A stretch of DNA of 64,000 bases from Ramlibacter agri (GTDB lineage Bacteria; Pseudomonadota; Gammaproteobacteria; Burkholderiales; Burkholderiaceae_C): positions 868,001-932,000 of the forward strand of contig NZ_JABBFX010000001.1 in the NCBI RefSeq assembly GCF_012927085.1. The letters run 5' to 3'. Both the position numbers and the translations under genes were made by a program. The stretch's first letter is position 1; every line of letters starts with the position of its first letter. The notes under the pieces were generated by a model. The model saw nothing but the letters and a program-made list of their open reading frames with translations. It did no database searches and was not told the origin of the DNA. Below are positions 44,401 through 51,722 of the stretch, piece after piece.

Positions 44401-46039
44401 GCGTGCCTTCACGTACGCGAACCTGAAGGCGGACAGCTACAACAGCTACTTCGACAACTTCTGCTCGAAGACGGGCGCCAACGCCGGCGCGACGCCGCAG
44501 CAGTGCCCGTCGCTGACCACGGCGCAGCAGTCCACGGCCAACACCGGCACCAACCTGGTGGGCTACCTGCGCGGCGACCAGACCCTGGGCACCTACTACC
44601 GGCAACGCGACAACCTGCTGGGCGACATCATCAACGCCTCGCCCCTGTTCGTCGGCAAGCCGGGCTTCAAGTACACGGAGAACGCCTACCAGTCCTACGT
44701 GAGCGCGAACGCGACCCGGACCGCCGTCGTGCTGGCGGCTGCCAACGACGGCATGCTGCACGCCCTGGACCGCACCAGCGGCAACGAGCTGTGGGCTTTC
44801 GTGCCGACGGCCGTGCTGCCGAACCTGTACAAGCTGGCGGACACGAGCTACTCCAACTTCCACACCTACTTCGTCGATGGCTCGCCGCAGATCGGCGATA
44901 TCTACGCCGACGACGGCGACGGCAATGGCCCGCACTGGAAGACCATCGTCGTGGGCGGCCTCAACGACGGTGGCCGCAGCTACTACGCGCTGGAGATGAC
45001 CGACCCGGCCCACCCGAAGCTGCTGTGGGAGTTCACGGACAACAACCTGGGCCTGACCTACGGCAACCCGGTGATCACCAAGCGCACCGACGGCACCTGG
45101 GTGGTCGTGTTCGGCTCCGGCTACAACAACGTGAGCCCGGGCGACGGCAACGGCCGCATGTTCGTGGTCAATGCCAATACCGGTGCGCTCATCACGCAGA
45201 TCCAGACGTTCTCCAGCGGCAGCACGCCGGCCGGCAGCACCAGCACGCCCAGCGGCCTGGCGCACATCAACCCCTGGATCGATTCGGAAACGGTCAACAC
45301 CGCCAAGCGCTTCTACGGCGGCGACCTGCTGGGCAACCTGTGGCGCTTCGACCTGGACAACCAGGTCCAGCCGAACGGCGCGGCCCTGCGGCTGGCGCAG
45401 CTGACCGGCCCGACGGGCACGGCGCAGCCGATCACCGTGAAGCCGGCGCTGGCGGAGGTGAACTACAACGGCAGCAAGTACCCGGTGGCTTACGTGGCGA
45501 CCGGCAAGTACCTCGGCACCACCGACCTGACGGACAGCAGCGTGCAATCGGTCTACGCGATCAAGGATCCGCTGACCAACACGGCGCTGGGCGTGGTGCG
45601 CAGCCGCTCCGACTTCGTGACGCAGACGATCACGGCCAGCGGCACCGCCCGCACCAGCACGAGCAACCCGGTGGACTGGGGTGCCAAGCAGGGCTGGTAC
45701 GCCGACCTGCCCGCCGGCGAGCGCGTCTCGGTGAACCCGCAGCTGGCGCTGACCACGCTGTTTGTCGGCTCCAACCTGCCAAGCAGCGATGCCTGCACGG
45801 TGGGCGGCCAGTCCTTCCTGTACCAGTTCGACATCGGGACCGGCACCTCGGTGGCGAACTACGTGGGTAACGTGATGATCCAGGGCTTGACGCTGGTGCA
45901 ACTGACCACGGGCGCGGCGGCGGGCAGCGTGGTGACCATCATCACGCGAAGCGACGGCACGCTGCAATCGGTGGTCGGCTCGCCGAGCACCGCCACCAAC
46001 TCGCTGCGCCGCACGTCCTGGCGCGAACTGGTGGAGTGA
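41429..46039 (+). CDS. pilY1: type IV pilus tip adhesin/assembly factor PilY1
   Basis: The 1536-residue protein has a signal peptide (1-32), an N-terminal von Willebrand A-like MIDAS (D59-x-S61-x-S63 in ILDDSGSM), a very Thr/Ser-rich middle (about 440-770, with runs of up to eight Thr), and a PilY1 C-terminal propeller (about 1045-1400: GDIINASPLFVGKPG, AANDGMLHALDRTSGNELWAF, FYGGDLLGNLWRFDLDN). A possible Ca-binding loop is DDGDGNGPH. PilY1 controls pilus extension, adhesion and surface sensing. The Thr-rich segment is unusually long. Confidence 0.93.
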   Translation: MKFADLSLLARLRGAFRLACGLLALACAPVFAGVTDISTAPLFTSSNVSVKPNIMFILDDSGSMAWNYLPDDAGNFSGGGNGQYGFMSSQCNGVAYDPTVTYSVPVSSTGTSVTSGDTSILAPNSSYNRSNSYGVTTSLSSTSTWPTGTTGTAANFTVKGNNISNFNVGDVITVYGTSTQFFIGTVTSRNTSSNTLSGTASYTIGTSLSSGTIAEGSPNTYFTYDTTVGTQTKLGYTYTSSGVITTTDFYKECASTIGTTPGSNVFKRVYVLPTSTEAQNYANWYQYYNTRIQMMQTAMTLAFKGVDNRYRVGYSTISTYSAAEGTNFLSVRDFDATQKGKFYTALNAATPNSSTPLRGALAKAGQYFATKAYQQASTDDPMLYSCQRNFTILSTDGYWNTGWERTSAPKYGPYQMDNSTNVGQQDGGATLRPMFDGGSVTATTTETWTITAVTVTKSAQPTTTTTSVNKSTNTQTPTKGYEQYLYSLVPTVTTTSVVRPANTSPYTVTVTVPSTAGMGPVGTTLTLVITQTAGTTVNGYSGTVTATVTSGTTFTYPSTTGSRPSSPSSGMTLQVRTTGAASCSVGQGVASKQRQTQDTYLTTVVNSSTTTMTVSSVATTTTTTTTTPYTRILKVVNGVTVSDTTTAGSQSSVTATSTSTTNSTPTVTPSSNTTTSTGTTTWINSGSAAFSGSCVSTAPANTTPAALATTTTSTVSTVTGPTTTGPTTATGTLTITFGPSTTNTESTHSSNTGQSTSGGSLDTLADVAMYYYMSDLRTTALGNCTGGARADGTKGDVCTNNVPGNVSDASHSYGDSASWQHMTTFTLGLGASGLLRYDPSYLTQLSGDFFDITNGAKNWPTPQNTSNGGGPENIDDLWHAAVNGRGQYFSAGNPTALANSLNSALDSIKAITGAASAASTSSLQPVQGDNDIYVAQFTTQKWVGDVLSFKIDPVTGLISQNPTWSAKTQLDTMTPTGRTIYYSSPGNSKALRAFTYANLKADSYNSYFDNFCSKTGANAGATPQQCPSLTTAQQSTANTGTNLVGYLRGDQTLGTYYRQRDNLLGDIINASPLFVGKPGFKYTENAYQSYVSANATRTAVVLAAANDGMLHALDRTSGNELWAFVPTAVLPNLYKLADTSYSNFHTYFVDGSPQIGDIYADDGDGNGPHWKTIVVGGLNDGGRSYYALEMTDPAHPKLLWEFTDNNLGLTYGNPVITKRTDGTWVVVFGSGYNNVSPGDGNGRMFVVNANTGALITQIQTFSSGSTPAGSTSTPSGLAHINPWIDSETVNTAKRFYGGDLLGNLWRFDLDNQVQPNGAALRLAQLTGPTGTAQPITVKPALAEVNYNGSKYPVAYVATGKYLGTTDLTDSSVQSVYAIKDPLTNTALGVVRSRSDFVTQTITASGTARTSTSNPVDWGAKQGWYADLPAGERVSVNPQLALTTLFVGSNLPSSDACTVGGQSFLYQFDIGTGTSVANYVGNVMIQGLTLVQLTTGAAAGSVVTIITRSDGTLQSVVGSPSTATNSLRRTSWRELVE

Positions 46040-46040
46040 C

Positions 46041-46757
46041 ATGGAGCGGCGCCAGGGCCTGTGGGTGGCCTCCGGGCTGGCCCTGCTGGCCCATGGCGTG
46101 CTCCTGACCCAGGTGCAAGGCGGGCCTGCCGGCCCTCGAGGCGGGCCCGTCCAGGATTTCCAGGTGCGCTGGATTGCGGCGCCGCCGCTTGCGGCCGAAG
46201 CAGGGCCCGCCGAGCCGGCGCCAGCCGCCATGCGCCCGGTTGCGGCGCCCCTGGCCGAGCCTGTACCGGCCATCGTCGCTCCGGCACCAGCGCCCCTCCT
46301 GCAGCGCGAAGCCCGTTCGGCCCCGCCGCCACCGCCGGCGCCTGCGGCCCGCGAAGAGGGTGACGCCCTGGTCCCCGGCGAGGCGCCCTACCTGCCGCGC
46401 AAGCTGCTCACGGTGGCGCCGGTGGCCCCGATGGACCTGGACGTTCCCTTCCCCGCGAACGTCGCCGGCGTGGTGGACCTCCAGGTGGACGTCGCCCTGT
46501 TCATCGACGAAACGGGACTCGTGCGCCGCGTGCAGCTCGAATCGCCCGATGTCCCGCCGGAATTCGTGCGGGCCATTTCGGAGACCTTCGTCGGCGCGCG
46601 CTTCAAGCCGGGCGAGGTCGATCGCAAGCCGGTGCGATCCCGCGTCAAGTTGCAGCTGGAATTCCATGCGCCCGGGCGCGGCGCGCCCGCAGCGGGAACG
46701 CTGGGCACGCCCGCGGGCCTGCACAGCCCGGGCACGGCCAACGGGCCCTCGTCCTGA
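46041..46757 (+). CDS. TonB-like protein in the pilus operon
   Basis: The 238-residue protein has an N-terminal membrane anchor (residues about 7-25: LWVASGLALLAHGVLLTQV), a Pro/Ala-rich spacer (about 45-115) and a C-terminal domain (about 130-205) with the TonB fold pattern: VVDLQVDVALFIDETGLVRRVQLESPDV and FVGARFKPGEVDRKPVRSRVKLQLEF. TonB proteins span the periplasm to act on outer membrane receptors, but no ExbB/ExbD is nearby. Only 1 bp separates it from pilY1, so a role in pilus function is possible. Confidence 0.8.
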   Translation: MERRQGLWVASGLALLAHGVLLTQVQGGPAGPRGGPVQDFQVRWIAAPPLAAEAGPAEPAPAAMRPVAAPLAEPVPAIVAPAPAPLLQREARSAPPPPPAPAAREEGDALVPGEAPYLPRKLLTVAPVAPMDLDVPFPANVAGVVDLQVDVALFIDETGLVRRVQLESPDVPPEFVRAISETFVGARFKPGEVDRKPVRSRVKLQLEFHAPGRGAPAAGTLGTPAGLHSPGTANGPSS

Positions 46758-46766
46758 AAGCGCGCT

Positions 46767-47480
46767 TCAGCGCGCGGGGTCGAAGCCGCAGTCGCGCCGC
46801 GTGGCCGCGGCTTCCGCTGCGGTGAGCGCGCCGATCAGGTGCACGGCCAGCGTCGCCTCGGCGGCGTGGCTGCAGACCGCGGCGCTGTAGGTCGTCGCCA
46901 GCCCCCAGGGTTCCGGCAGCAGGCCGGCCAGCTTCACGCCCGGCGTGGACAGGATCTCGGGCACCTGCGTGCAGCCCACGGCGCCGGTTTGCTGCGAGCG
47001 TCCCAGTTCGGTCATCGCCGTGGTGCCGTTGGGGAAGGTGCGCAGCTTCGCGGCCACAGCCGCGGCCAGGCCCAGGCCGGCCAGCATCTTCATGAAGTGG
47101 ATGCCGGCGGTGGCCTTGGCCGGGTCCGGCATGTAGATGGCGCTGGCCTGTTCGAGCAGCGCCTTCAGCGCCGCCGGCGAGGAGAGGTCGGCTTCCTGCG
47201 CGCCCAGCTGCACCGCGATGCCGGTGCGCACCACGCCGAGCGGGCGCGAGGTCGCACCCACGGCATGGCCCTGCGCGGACAAGTCGGCGATCAGCGATTC
47301 GGTGAGGATCAGCAGGTCGCAGGGCGCGCCAGCCACCAGCTGGTCGCGCATCGCGCCGACGGCGCCGAAGCTGCCGGCGAGCCGGCAACCATATTCTTCT
47401 TCGAAGGCCGGCTGGAGCTTGCGGACCAGGCCGTGGGCGGCGCCGCCGCTGAGGATCTGGAGGATGCGAGCTTCGGGCAT
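46767..47480 (-). CDS. ModA-like solute-binding protein without signal peptide
   Basis: The 237-residue protein has the molybdate-binding/PBP type II pattern: ILQILSGGAAHGLVRKLQPAFEEEYGCRLAGSFGAVGAMRDQLVAGAPCDLLIL, and GAVGCTQVPEIL. No signal peptide or lipoprotein leader is present, so it may be cytoplasmic or have lost its leader. It lacks ModB/ModC neighbours. It lies 5 bp downstream of a Bug gene on the same strand and is probably co-transcribed with it. The ligand is unknown. Confidence 0.8.
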   Translation of the reverse strand: MPEARILQILSGGAAHGLVRKLQPAFEEEYGCRLAGSFGAVGAMRDQLVAGAPCDLLILTESLIADLSAQGHAVGATSRPLGVVRTGIAVQLGAQEADLSSPAALKALLEQASAIYMPDPAKATAGIHFMKMLAGLGLAAAVAAKLRTFPNGTTAMTELGRSQQTGAVGCTQVPEILSTPGVKLAGLLPEPWGLATTYSAAVCSHAAEATLAVHLIGALTAAEAAATRRDCGFDPAR

Positions 47481-47485
47481 CAGTC

Positions 47486-48451
47486 CTATTCGACCTTGCC
47501 GATCTTCTTGACCACGTCGGCCATCCTGCGGGCGTCGGCCTGCACGTACTTCTCGAACTCGGGCGTATCCTGGTACAGGATGGGGCTGCCGGCGCCGAGG
47601 ATCACTTCCTTGACCTTGGGATCATTGGCCGCCGTGCGGGCAGCGGCGCGCAGCCGCTGCACCACCGCATCGGGCGTGTTCGCGGGCACGAACAGACCGG
47701 ACCACTGCGCGTATTCGGCGTCGTAGCCGGAGTCCTTCAGCGAAGGCACCTCGGGCAGCGTGACCAGGCGGCCGTTGCCCCAGTGGGCCAGCACGCGGAC
47801 CTTGCCGGCCTTCACCTGCTGCAGCACGGTGGCCGGGCCGGTGGAGACGGCGTCGATCTGGCCACTGAGCAGCGCGACGACCGCGGGGCCGGCGCCCGTG
47901 AAGGGCACGTGCGTCATCTTGATGCCGGCGTTCTGCGCCAGGATCTCCATCGGCACGTGCATGGTGCCGTAGTTGCCGGACGAGCCGTAGTTGATGGCGC
48001 CCGGACGCTTCCTGGCGTCCTCGACGAAGTCCTTCACCGTCTTCCAGGGGGCGTCGGCACGCACGGCCAGCACGGTGGGATCGGCGGTGAAGCGGGCGAT
48101 GGGCTTGAGTGAATCGAGCTTGTACAGCGGCGAGCGGCCGATGATCACGTCCGCCTCCGGCAGCACGGTGAAAGAGGACAGCGACATCAGGATCGTGTAG
48201 CCGTCTGCGGGCGCCTTGGCCACATAAGCCATGCCGATGCCGCCGCCGGCGCCGGCGCGGTTTTCCACGACGACCGGCTGTCCCAGCTCGCGGCTCATGG
48301 CCTCGGCCACCGGCCGGCCCACGACGTCGGCCAGCCCGCCGGGCGGGAAGGGCACGATCATGGTGACGGGCTTGGTGGGATAAGGCTGCTGGGCGACGGC
48401 CAAAGCAGCGGTGGCCGCCAGGACGGCAGCCACCAGGGTACGGCGCAACAT
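47486..48451 (-). CDS. Bug/TctC-family periplasmic binding protein
   Basis: The 321-residue protein has a signal peptide (about 1-20, AALAVAQQ), and Bug hallmarks: YPTKPVTMIVPFPPGGLADVVGRPVAEAM, VENRAGAGGGIGMAYVAKA and ADGYTILMS. The ATG at 48451 follows a strong AAGGAGG ribosome site; a longer frame has no support. It forms a two-gene unit with the ModA-like gene. A 10-bp palindrome (TAGCATGCTA, 48476-48485) lies in its promoter region. Confidence 0.9.
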   Translation of the reverse strand: MLRRTLVAAVLAATAALAVAQQPYPTKPVTMIVPFPPGGLADVVGRPVAEAMSRELGQPVVVENRAGAGGGIGMAYVAKAPADGYTILMSLSSFTVLPEADVIIGRSPLYKLDSLKPIARFTADPTVLAVRADAPWKTVKDFVEDARKRPGAINYGSSGNYGTMHVPMEILAQNAGIKMTHVPFTGAGPAVVALLSGQIDAVSTGPATVLQQVKAGKVRVLAHWGNGRLVTLPEVPSLKDSGYDAEYAQWSGLFVPANTPDAVVQRLRAAARTAANDPKVKEVILGAGSPILYQDTPEFEKYVQADARRMADVVKKIGKVE

Positions 48452-48475
48452 CGGGAGATCCTCCTTGTGGTTTGT

Positions 48476-48485
48476 TAGCATGCTA
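48476..48485. promoter_or_regulatory. short palindrome upstream of Bug gene
   Basis: TAGCATGCTA is a perfect 10-bp palindrome, 24 bp upstream of the Bug start codon. It could be an operator, but no regulator gene is adjacent and a palindrome of this length can occur by chance. Confidence 0.25.
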
Positions 48486-48571
48486 CGAAGCACACTTCGG
48501 GCCCGAAGAGAGAGTTTTCCCGATGAATGGTTGCATAACGTTACGAACGGCAACCTGGAAGGCCGGCGGAC

Positions 48572-49576
48572 TCAGGCGACGAGGGGCGGTTCCTCCATCG
48601 CCTCTGCCTGCTCCTGCAGCATCACGACCTGCCCGCGCCAGTAGTCCGGCGTGCCGAACCAAGGGAAGGTGAGCGGGAACGCCGGGTCGTCCCAGCGCCG
48701 CGCCAGCCAGGCGCTGTAATGCAGCAGGCGCAGCGTGCGCAGCGGCTCGACGAGCGCCAGCTCCGCGCGATCGAACTCGCGCAGTTGCTCGTAGCCATCG
48801 AGCAGTGCGCCCAGCTGGCGCTGTTGTTGCGACCGCTCCCCGGACAGCAGCATCCACAGGTCCTGCACCGCCGGCCCGGTGCGCGCGTCGTCGAGGTCGA
48901 CGAAATGCGGGCCGGCATCGGGCGTCCACAGGATGTTGCCCGGATGGCAGTCGCCATGCAGCCGGATCCGGCGCACGCCGGCTTCCTGCGAATTGGCGAA
49001 GGCCGCGTGCACCAGCGCCAGCGCGGCGTCGCAGGCCTCGGTCCACTCCCGCTCCACTTCCAGCGGAATCGCCTGGTGCGCCAGCAGCCAGTCGCGCGGC
49101 TCGGCGCCGAAGGTGGCGGGGTCCAGCGCCGGCCGCTCCTGGAAGGCGCGCTGCGCGCCCACCTGGTGCAGGCGTGCCAGGTAGCGCCCGATCCACTCCA
49201 GCACCTCGCCGTCGTCCAATTCGGGCGCGCGGCCGCCGCGGCGCGGGCTGACGCTGAAGGCGAAGCCGGCGTGGTGGTGCAGCGTGCGGCCTTGCGGCGC
49301 CAGCGGCGCCACGACCGGCACTTCGGCCAGCTGCAGTTCGGCGGCGAAGGCGTGCTCCTCGCCGACCTGCGTGTCGCTCCAGCGGCCGGGGCGGTAGAAC
49401 TTGGCCACCACGACGCCGCTGCCTTCGAACGCGTCCTCCAGGTGCACCTGGTAGACGCGGTTCTCATAGGAGCTCAGCGCGAGCAGGCGGCCGTCGCCGT
49501 AAAGCCCCACATCGGCGAGGGCATCCAGCACCACGTCGGGGGTGAGTGACTCGTACGGGTGGCGGTTGTCGGACAT
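48572..49576 (-). CDS. srkA: SrkA/YihE-like Ser/Thr protein kinase
   Basis: The 334-residue protein matches stress response kinase A: MSDNRHPYESLTPDVVLDALADVGLYGDGRLLALSSYENRVYQV at the start, a lysine in VVVAKFYRPGRWS, the catalytic loop RLHGDCHPGNILW, and the metal-binding FVDLDDARTGPAVQDLW. SrkA counters MazF-linked death in E. coli. The start at 49576 is chosen because it matches the family; upstream frame continues into the neighbour. It is probably co-transcribed with the DUF2855 gene 22 bp upstream. Confidence 0.9.
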   Translation of the reverse strand: MSDNRHPYESLTPDVVLDALADVGLYGDGRLLALSSYENRVYQVHLEDAFEGSGVVVAKFYRPGRWSDTQVGEEHAFAAELQLAEVPVVAPLAPQGRTLHHHAGFAFSVSPRRGGRAPELDDGEVLEWIGRYLARLHQVGAQRAFQERPALDPATFGAEPRDWLLAHQAIPLEVEREWTEACDAALALVHAAFANSQEAGVRRIRLHGDCHPGNILWTPDAGPHFVDLDDARTGPAVQDLWMLLSGERSQQQRQLGALLDGYEQLREFDRAELALVEPLRTLRLLHYSAWLARRWDDPAFPLTFPWFGTPDYWRGQVVMLQEQAEAMEEPPLVA

Positions 49577-49598
49577 GCGGCATTGTCGCCGCCCACGC

Positions 49599-50675
49599 TC
49601 ACCGCATGCTGACGATATGGCCGACAGCGGGATCGGTGTCGCCGTTGGCCATGCGGTGCCACGCGCGCAGCGCGGCCTCGGAGCCCGCGTGATGCTGCAA
49701 GGTGATCTTGCCGCTGGCCTGCGAGACCATCGCCTGCCAGCCTTCGACGGCGCGCTTGCCGAATTCGGCCGCGCCCCAGTCCTGCTGGCGCTTGCGCACC
49801 TGCTCGGGCGCGAAGAACAGCGTCGGCCGCGGGCCCGGCAGTTCGCCCGCGCCGCCCAGGTGGCCGACGTGCGTGCCGCCGACGGCGCTGCTGTAGCGCA
49901 GCTGCGGGAAGTGCCGGTGCACCGTGGCGCGGAAACCGGCGTCGCCCGAGAAGTCCACGTACACGCAAGGCATGTCGCCCTCCGCCTGCGCCAGCTGCTG
50001 GTAGGCGAGCACGCGTTCGTAGCAACCCAGGCTGTCGCAGAAGGCGCGGTTGGGCGCGGAGGTGAAGCCAACCAACGTGAGGCCGGGCCGCTGCCGCAGG
50101 TGGAAGGCGGTGCCCCAGGCCGTCTTGCTGGAAGCGCTGGAGAACAGGATGGTGCGGGCGCCGAAGAAGTCGTTGTCGGCGAGGAAGTCGTCCAGCAGCC
50201 AGGCGGTGGTGAAGAGCGGCCGCAGCACGGACTGCAGGTCTTCGCTGCCCACGGCATGGAAGGGGTCCCGGTTGCAGCGCATGTAGCGGTTGTAGACGGC
50301 GGGCAGCGGCGCGCGCTGCGCGCTGCCGTCGTCGAAGCCGTTCTCCGTCAGGCGCTGCGGCTGCAGCACGACGGCGCTCGCCATCGGCCAGTAGCCGTAG
50401 AGCCGCTCGCCCACCGCGACGCCCGGGCACTGCGAATGCACCACCGTGCCGAAACCCCAGACCGGGACCACGCCCCAGCCTTCCTCGGCCACCGGGAAGA
50501 AATCCCAGTAGTGCATGGCCGCGCCGAAGGCGGCGTAGGTCACGTTGTTGGCGGTGAGCGCGAAGGACTCGATGCGCACGCGCACCTCGCCCGGCGCGAG
50601 CCGCTGGTCTTCGGTGGTGGCGAGCTTCGCTTCGGCGAGGCGGTCCTTGCGGACCAGCAGGGTGGTGGTGCTCAT
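49599..50675 (-). CDS. DUF2855 family protein
   Basis: The 358-residue protein has an N-terminal region like medium-chain dehydrogenases (PGEVRVRIESFALTANNVTYAAFG; VPVWGFGTVVHSQCPGVAVGERLYGYWPMA) and a TILFSSASSKTAWGTAFHL segment where an NAD(P)-binding loop would lie, all typical of DUF2855. No function is established. The start at 50675 (MSTTTLLV) is preferred over a GTG two codons upstream. A terminator for the ohr operon lies just before it. Confidence 0.85.
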   Translation of the reverse strand: MSTTTLLVRKDRLAEAKLATTEDQRLAPGEVRVRIESFALTANNVTYAAFGAAMHYWDFFPVAEEGWGVVPVWGFGTVVHSQCPGVAVGERLYGYWPMASAVVLQPQRLTENGFDDGSAQRAPLPAVYNRYMRCNRDPFHAVGSEDLQSVLRPLFTTAWLLDDFLADNDFFGARTILFSSASSKTAWGTAFHLRQRPGLTLVGFTSAPNRAFCDSLGCYERVLAYQQLAQAEGDMPCVYVDFSGDAGFRATVHRHFPQLRYSSAVGGTHVGHLGGAGELPGPRPTLFFAPEQVRKRQQDWGAAEFGKRAVEGWQAMVSQASGKITLQHHAGSEAALRAWHRMANGDTDPAVGHIVSMR

Positions 50676-50686
50676 GATCACACCCT

Positions 50687-50723
50687 AAAGAAAACGGCCG
50701 GCCCGATCAACCGGGTCCGGCCG
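50687..50723 (-). terminator. intrinsic terminator of the ohrR-ohr operon
   Basis: On the minus strand CGGCCGG-ACCCGGTTGATCGGGC-CCGGCCG-like arms (7-bp outer stem CGGCCGG/CCGGCCG with an inner CCCG/CGGG pair) are followed by TTTTCTTT. It lies 24 bp after the ohr stop and is the clearest rho-independent terminator in the window. Confidence 0.78.
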
Positions 50724-50746
50724 CTTGCGTGGAAACGAAAAGTCGA

Positions 50747-51166
50747 TCAGGCGACGTTGATCTTGACGTCGATGTTGTTGCGGGTCGCGTTGGAGTACGG
50801 GCAGACCTTGTGCGCTTCGGCGACCAGCTGCTCGGCCTTGGCGCGCTCCAGGCCCGGCAGCGCGATGTTCAGGCGCACGGAAATGCCATAGCCCAGCGAG
50901 GTGGGGCCGAGGTCGACTTCGGCGTCGATGGTGGCGTCGGCCGGCACCTGCACGCCGACCTTGGGCGCGACGGCCTTCATGGCGCCGATGAAGCAGGCGG
51001 AGTAGCCGATGGCGAACAGCTGCTCGGGGTTGGTGCCCTTGCCGGCGCCGCCGGGCGAGGACAGCGTCACTTCGAGGCGGCCGTCGTCGGTGCGGCCTTG
51101 GCCGTCGCGGCCGCCGGTGGTCTTGGCCTTGGCGGTGTACAGGACCTTGTCGAGTGCGGTGGGCAT
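50747..51166 (-). CDS. ohr: organic hydroperoxide reductase Ohr (OsmC family)
   Basis: The 139-residue protein has the two redox cysteines of Ohr, C58 (FAIGYSACFIGAM) and C122 (AHKVCPYSNATRNN), and the N-terminal LYTAKAKTTGGRDG strand region. Ohr reduces organic and fatty acid peroxides with lipoylated partners. It lies 33 bp downstream of ohrR on the same strand and ends in a strong terminator, so the two form one operon. Confidence 0.95.
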   Translation of the reverse strand: MPTALDKVLYTAKAKTTGGRDGQGRTDDGRLEVTLSSPGGAGKGTNPEQLFAIGYSACFIGAMKAVAPKVGVQVPADATIDAEVDLGPTSLGYGISVRLNIALPGLERAKAEQLVAEAHKVCPYSNATRNNIDVKINVA

Positions 51167-51199
51167 GGATCTTCCTTGGTGGTGGTTGGGGGAAAAGGT

Positions 51200-51652
51200 T
51201 CAGGCGGCCAGCCGGTCGCGCAGCGCGCGCACCTGGCGGGTGAGTTGCACCAGCTCCGGCACCGAGCACTGGCTGGCGGCGAGCAGGCAGTGCGGGACCT
51301 TGGCTGCGCGTGCCTTCAGCTTGCGGCCGGCGGCGGTGAGGTGGATGTGGACGCGGCGCTCGTCGTGCACGTCGCGCAAGCGGCTGATGAGCCCGGCGAC
51401 TTCCAGCCGCTTGAGCAGCGGCGTCAGCGTGCCGGAGTCGAGGCTGAGCCGCTGGCCGAGCTCGGACACCATGAGCCCGTCGCCTTCCCACAGGACCAGC
51501 ATGACGAGGTATTGTGGATAGGTGAGGCCCAGCTCGTCGAGCAGCGGCTTGTACAGCTTGGTCATGGCCAGCGACGCCGAATACAAGGCAAAGCACAGCT
51601 GGTTGTCCAGCAGCAGGGCCTGGTCCGGGGAGAGGGTGCGCGGCGTCGCCAT
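51200..51652 (-). CDS. ohrR: MarR-family peroxide sensor OhrR
   Basis: The 150-residue protein is a MarR winged helix repressor with the OhrR reactive cysteine C20 (LDNQLCFALYSA), the YPQYLVMLVLWE segment and the LMVSELGQRLSLDSGTLTPLLKRLE recognition helix region. A further cysteine near the C-terminus (QCSVPEL) may make it a two-Cys type. Oxidation releases it from DNA and induces ohr. The ATG at 51652 is the standard family start. A perfect 22-bp palindrome lies just upstream. Confidence 0.94.
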   Translation of the reverse strand: MATPRTLSPDQALLLDNQLCFALYSASLAMTKLYKPLLDELGLTYPQYLVMLVLWEGDGLMVSELGQRLSLDSGTLTPLLKRLEVAGLISRLRDVHDERRVHIHLTAAGRKLKARAAKVPHCLLAASQCSVPELVQLTRQVRALRDRLAA

Positions 51653-51672
51653 GGCTGGAAATGTAGCTGAAA

Positions 51673-51694
51673 ATTGAATTGCGCGCAATTCAAT
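51673..51694. promoter_or_regulatory. OhrR operator (22-bp perfect palindrome)
   Basis: ATTGAATTGCG-CGCAATTCAAT is perfectly palindromic and sits 21 bp before the ohrR start codon. It matches the AT-rich inverted-repeat form of known OhrR operators, such as those containing TTCAATT/AATTGAA. This predicts that OhrR represses its own operon. Confidence 0.82.
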
Positions 51695-51722
51695 CACCAT
51701 GCCGCCCGTGGGGCGGCAGGCT

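Noticed and set aside
42938..46273. Long minus-strand frame (about 1111 codons) within pilY1
   Set aside because: It runs antisense to pilY1, whose signal peptide, MIDAS motif and propeller are well supported; the translation is Arg/Gly/His-rich with no domain.
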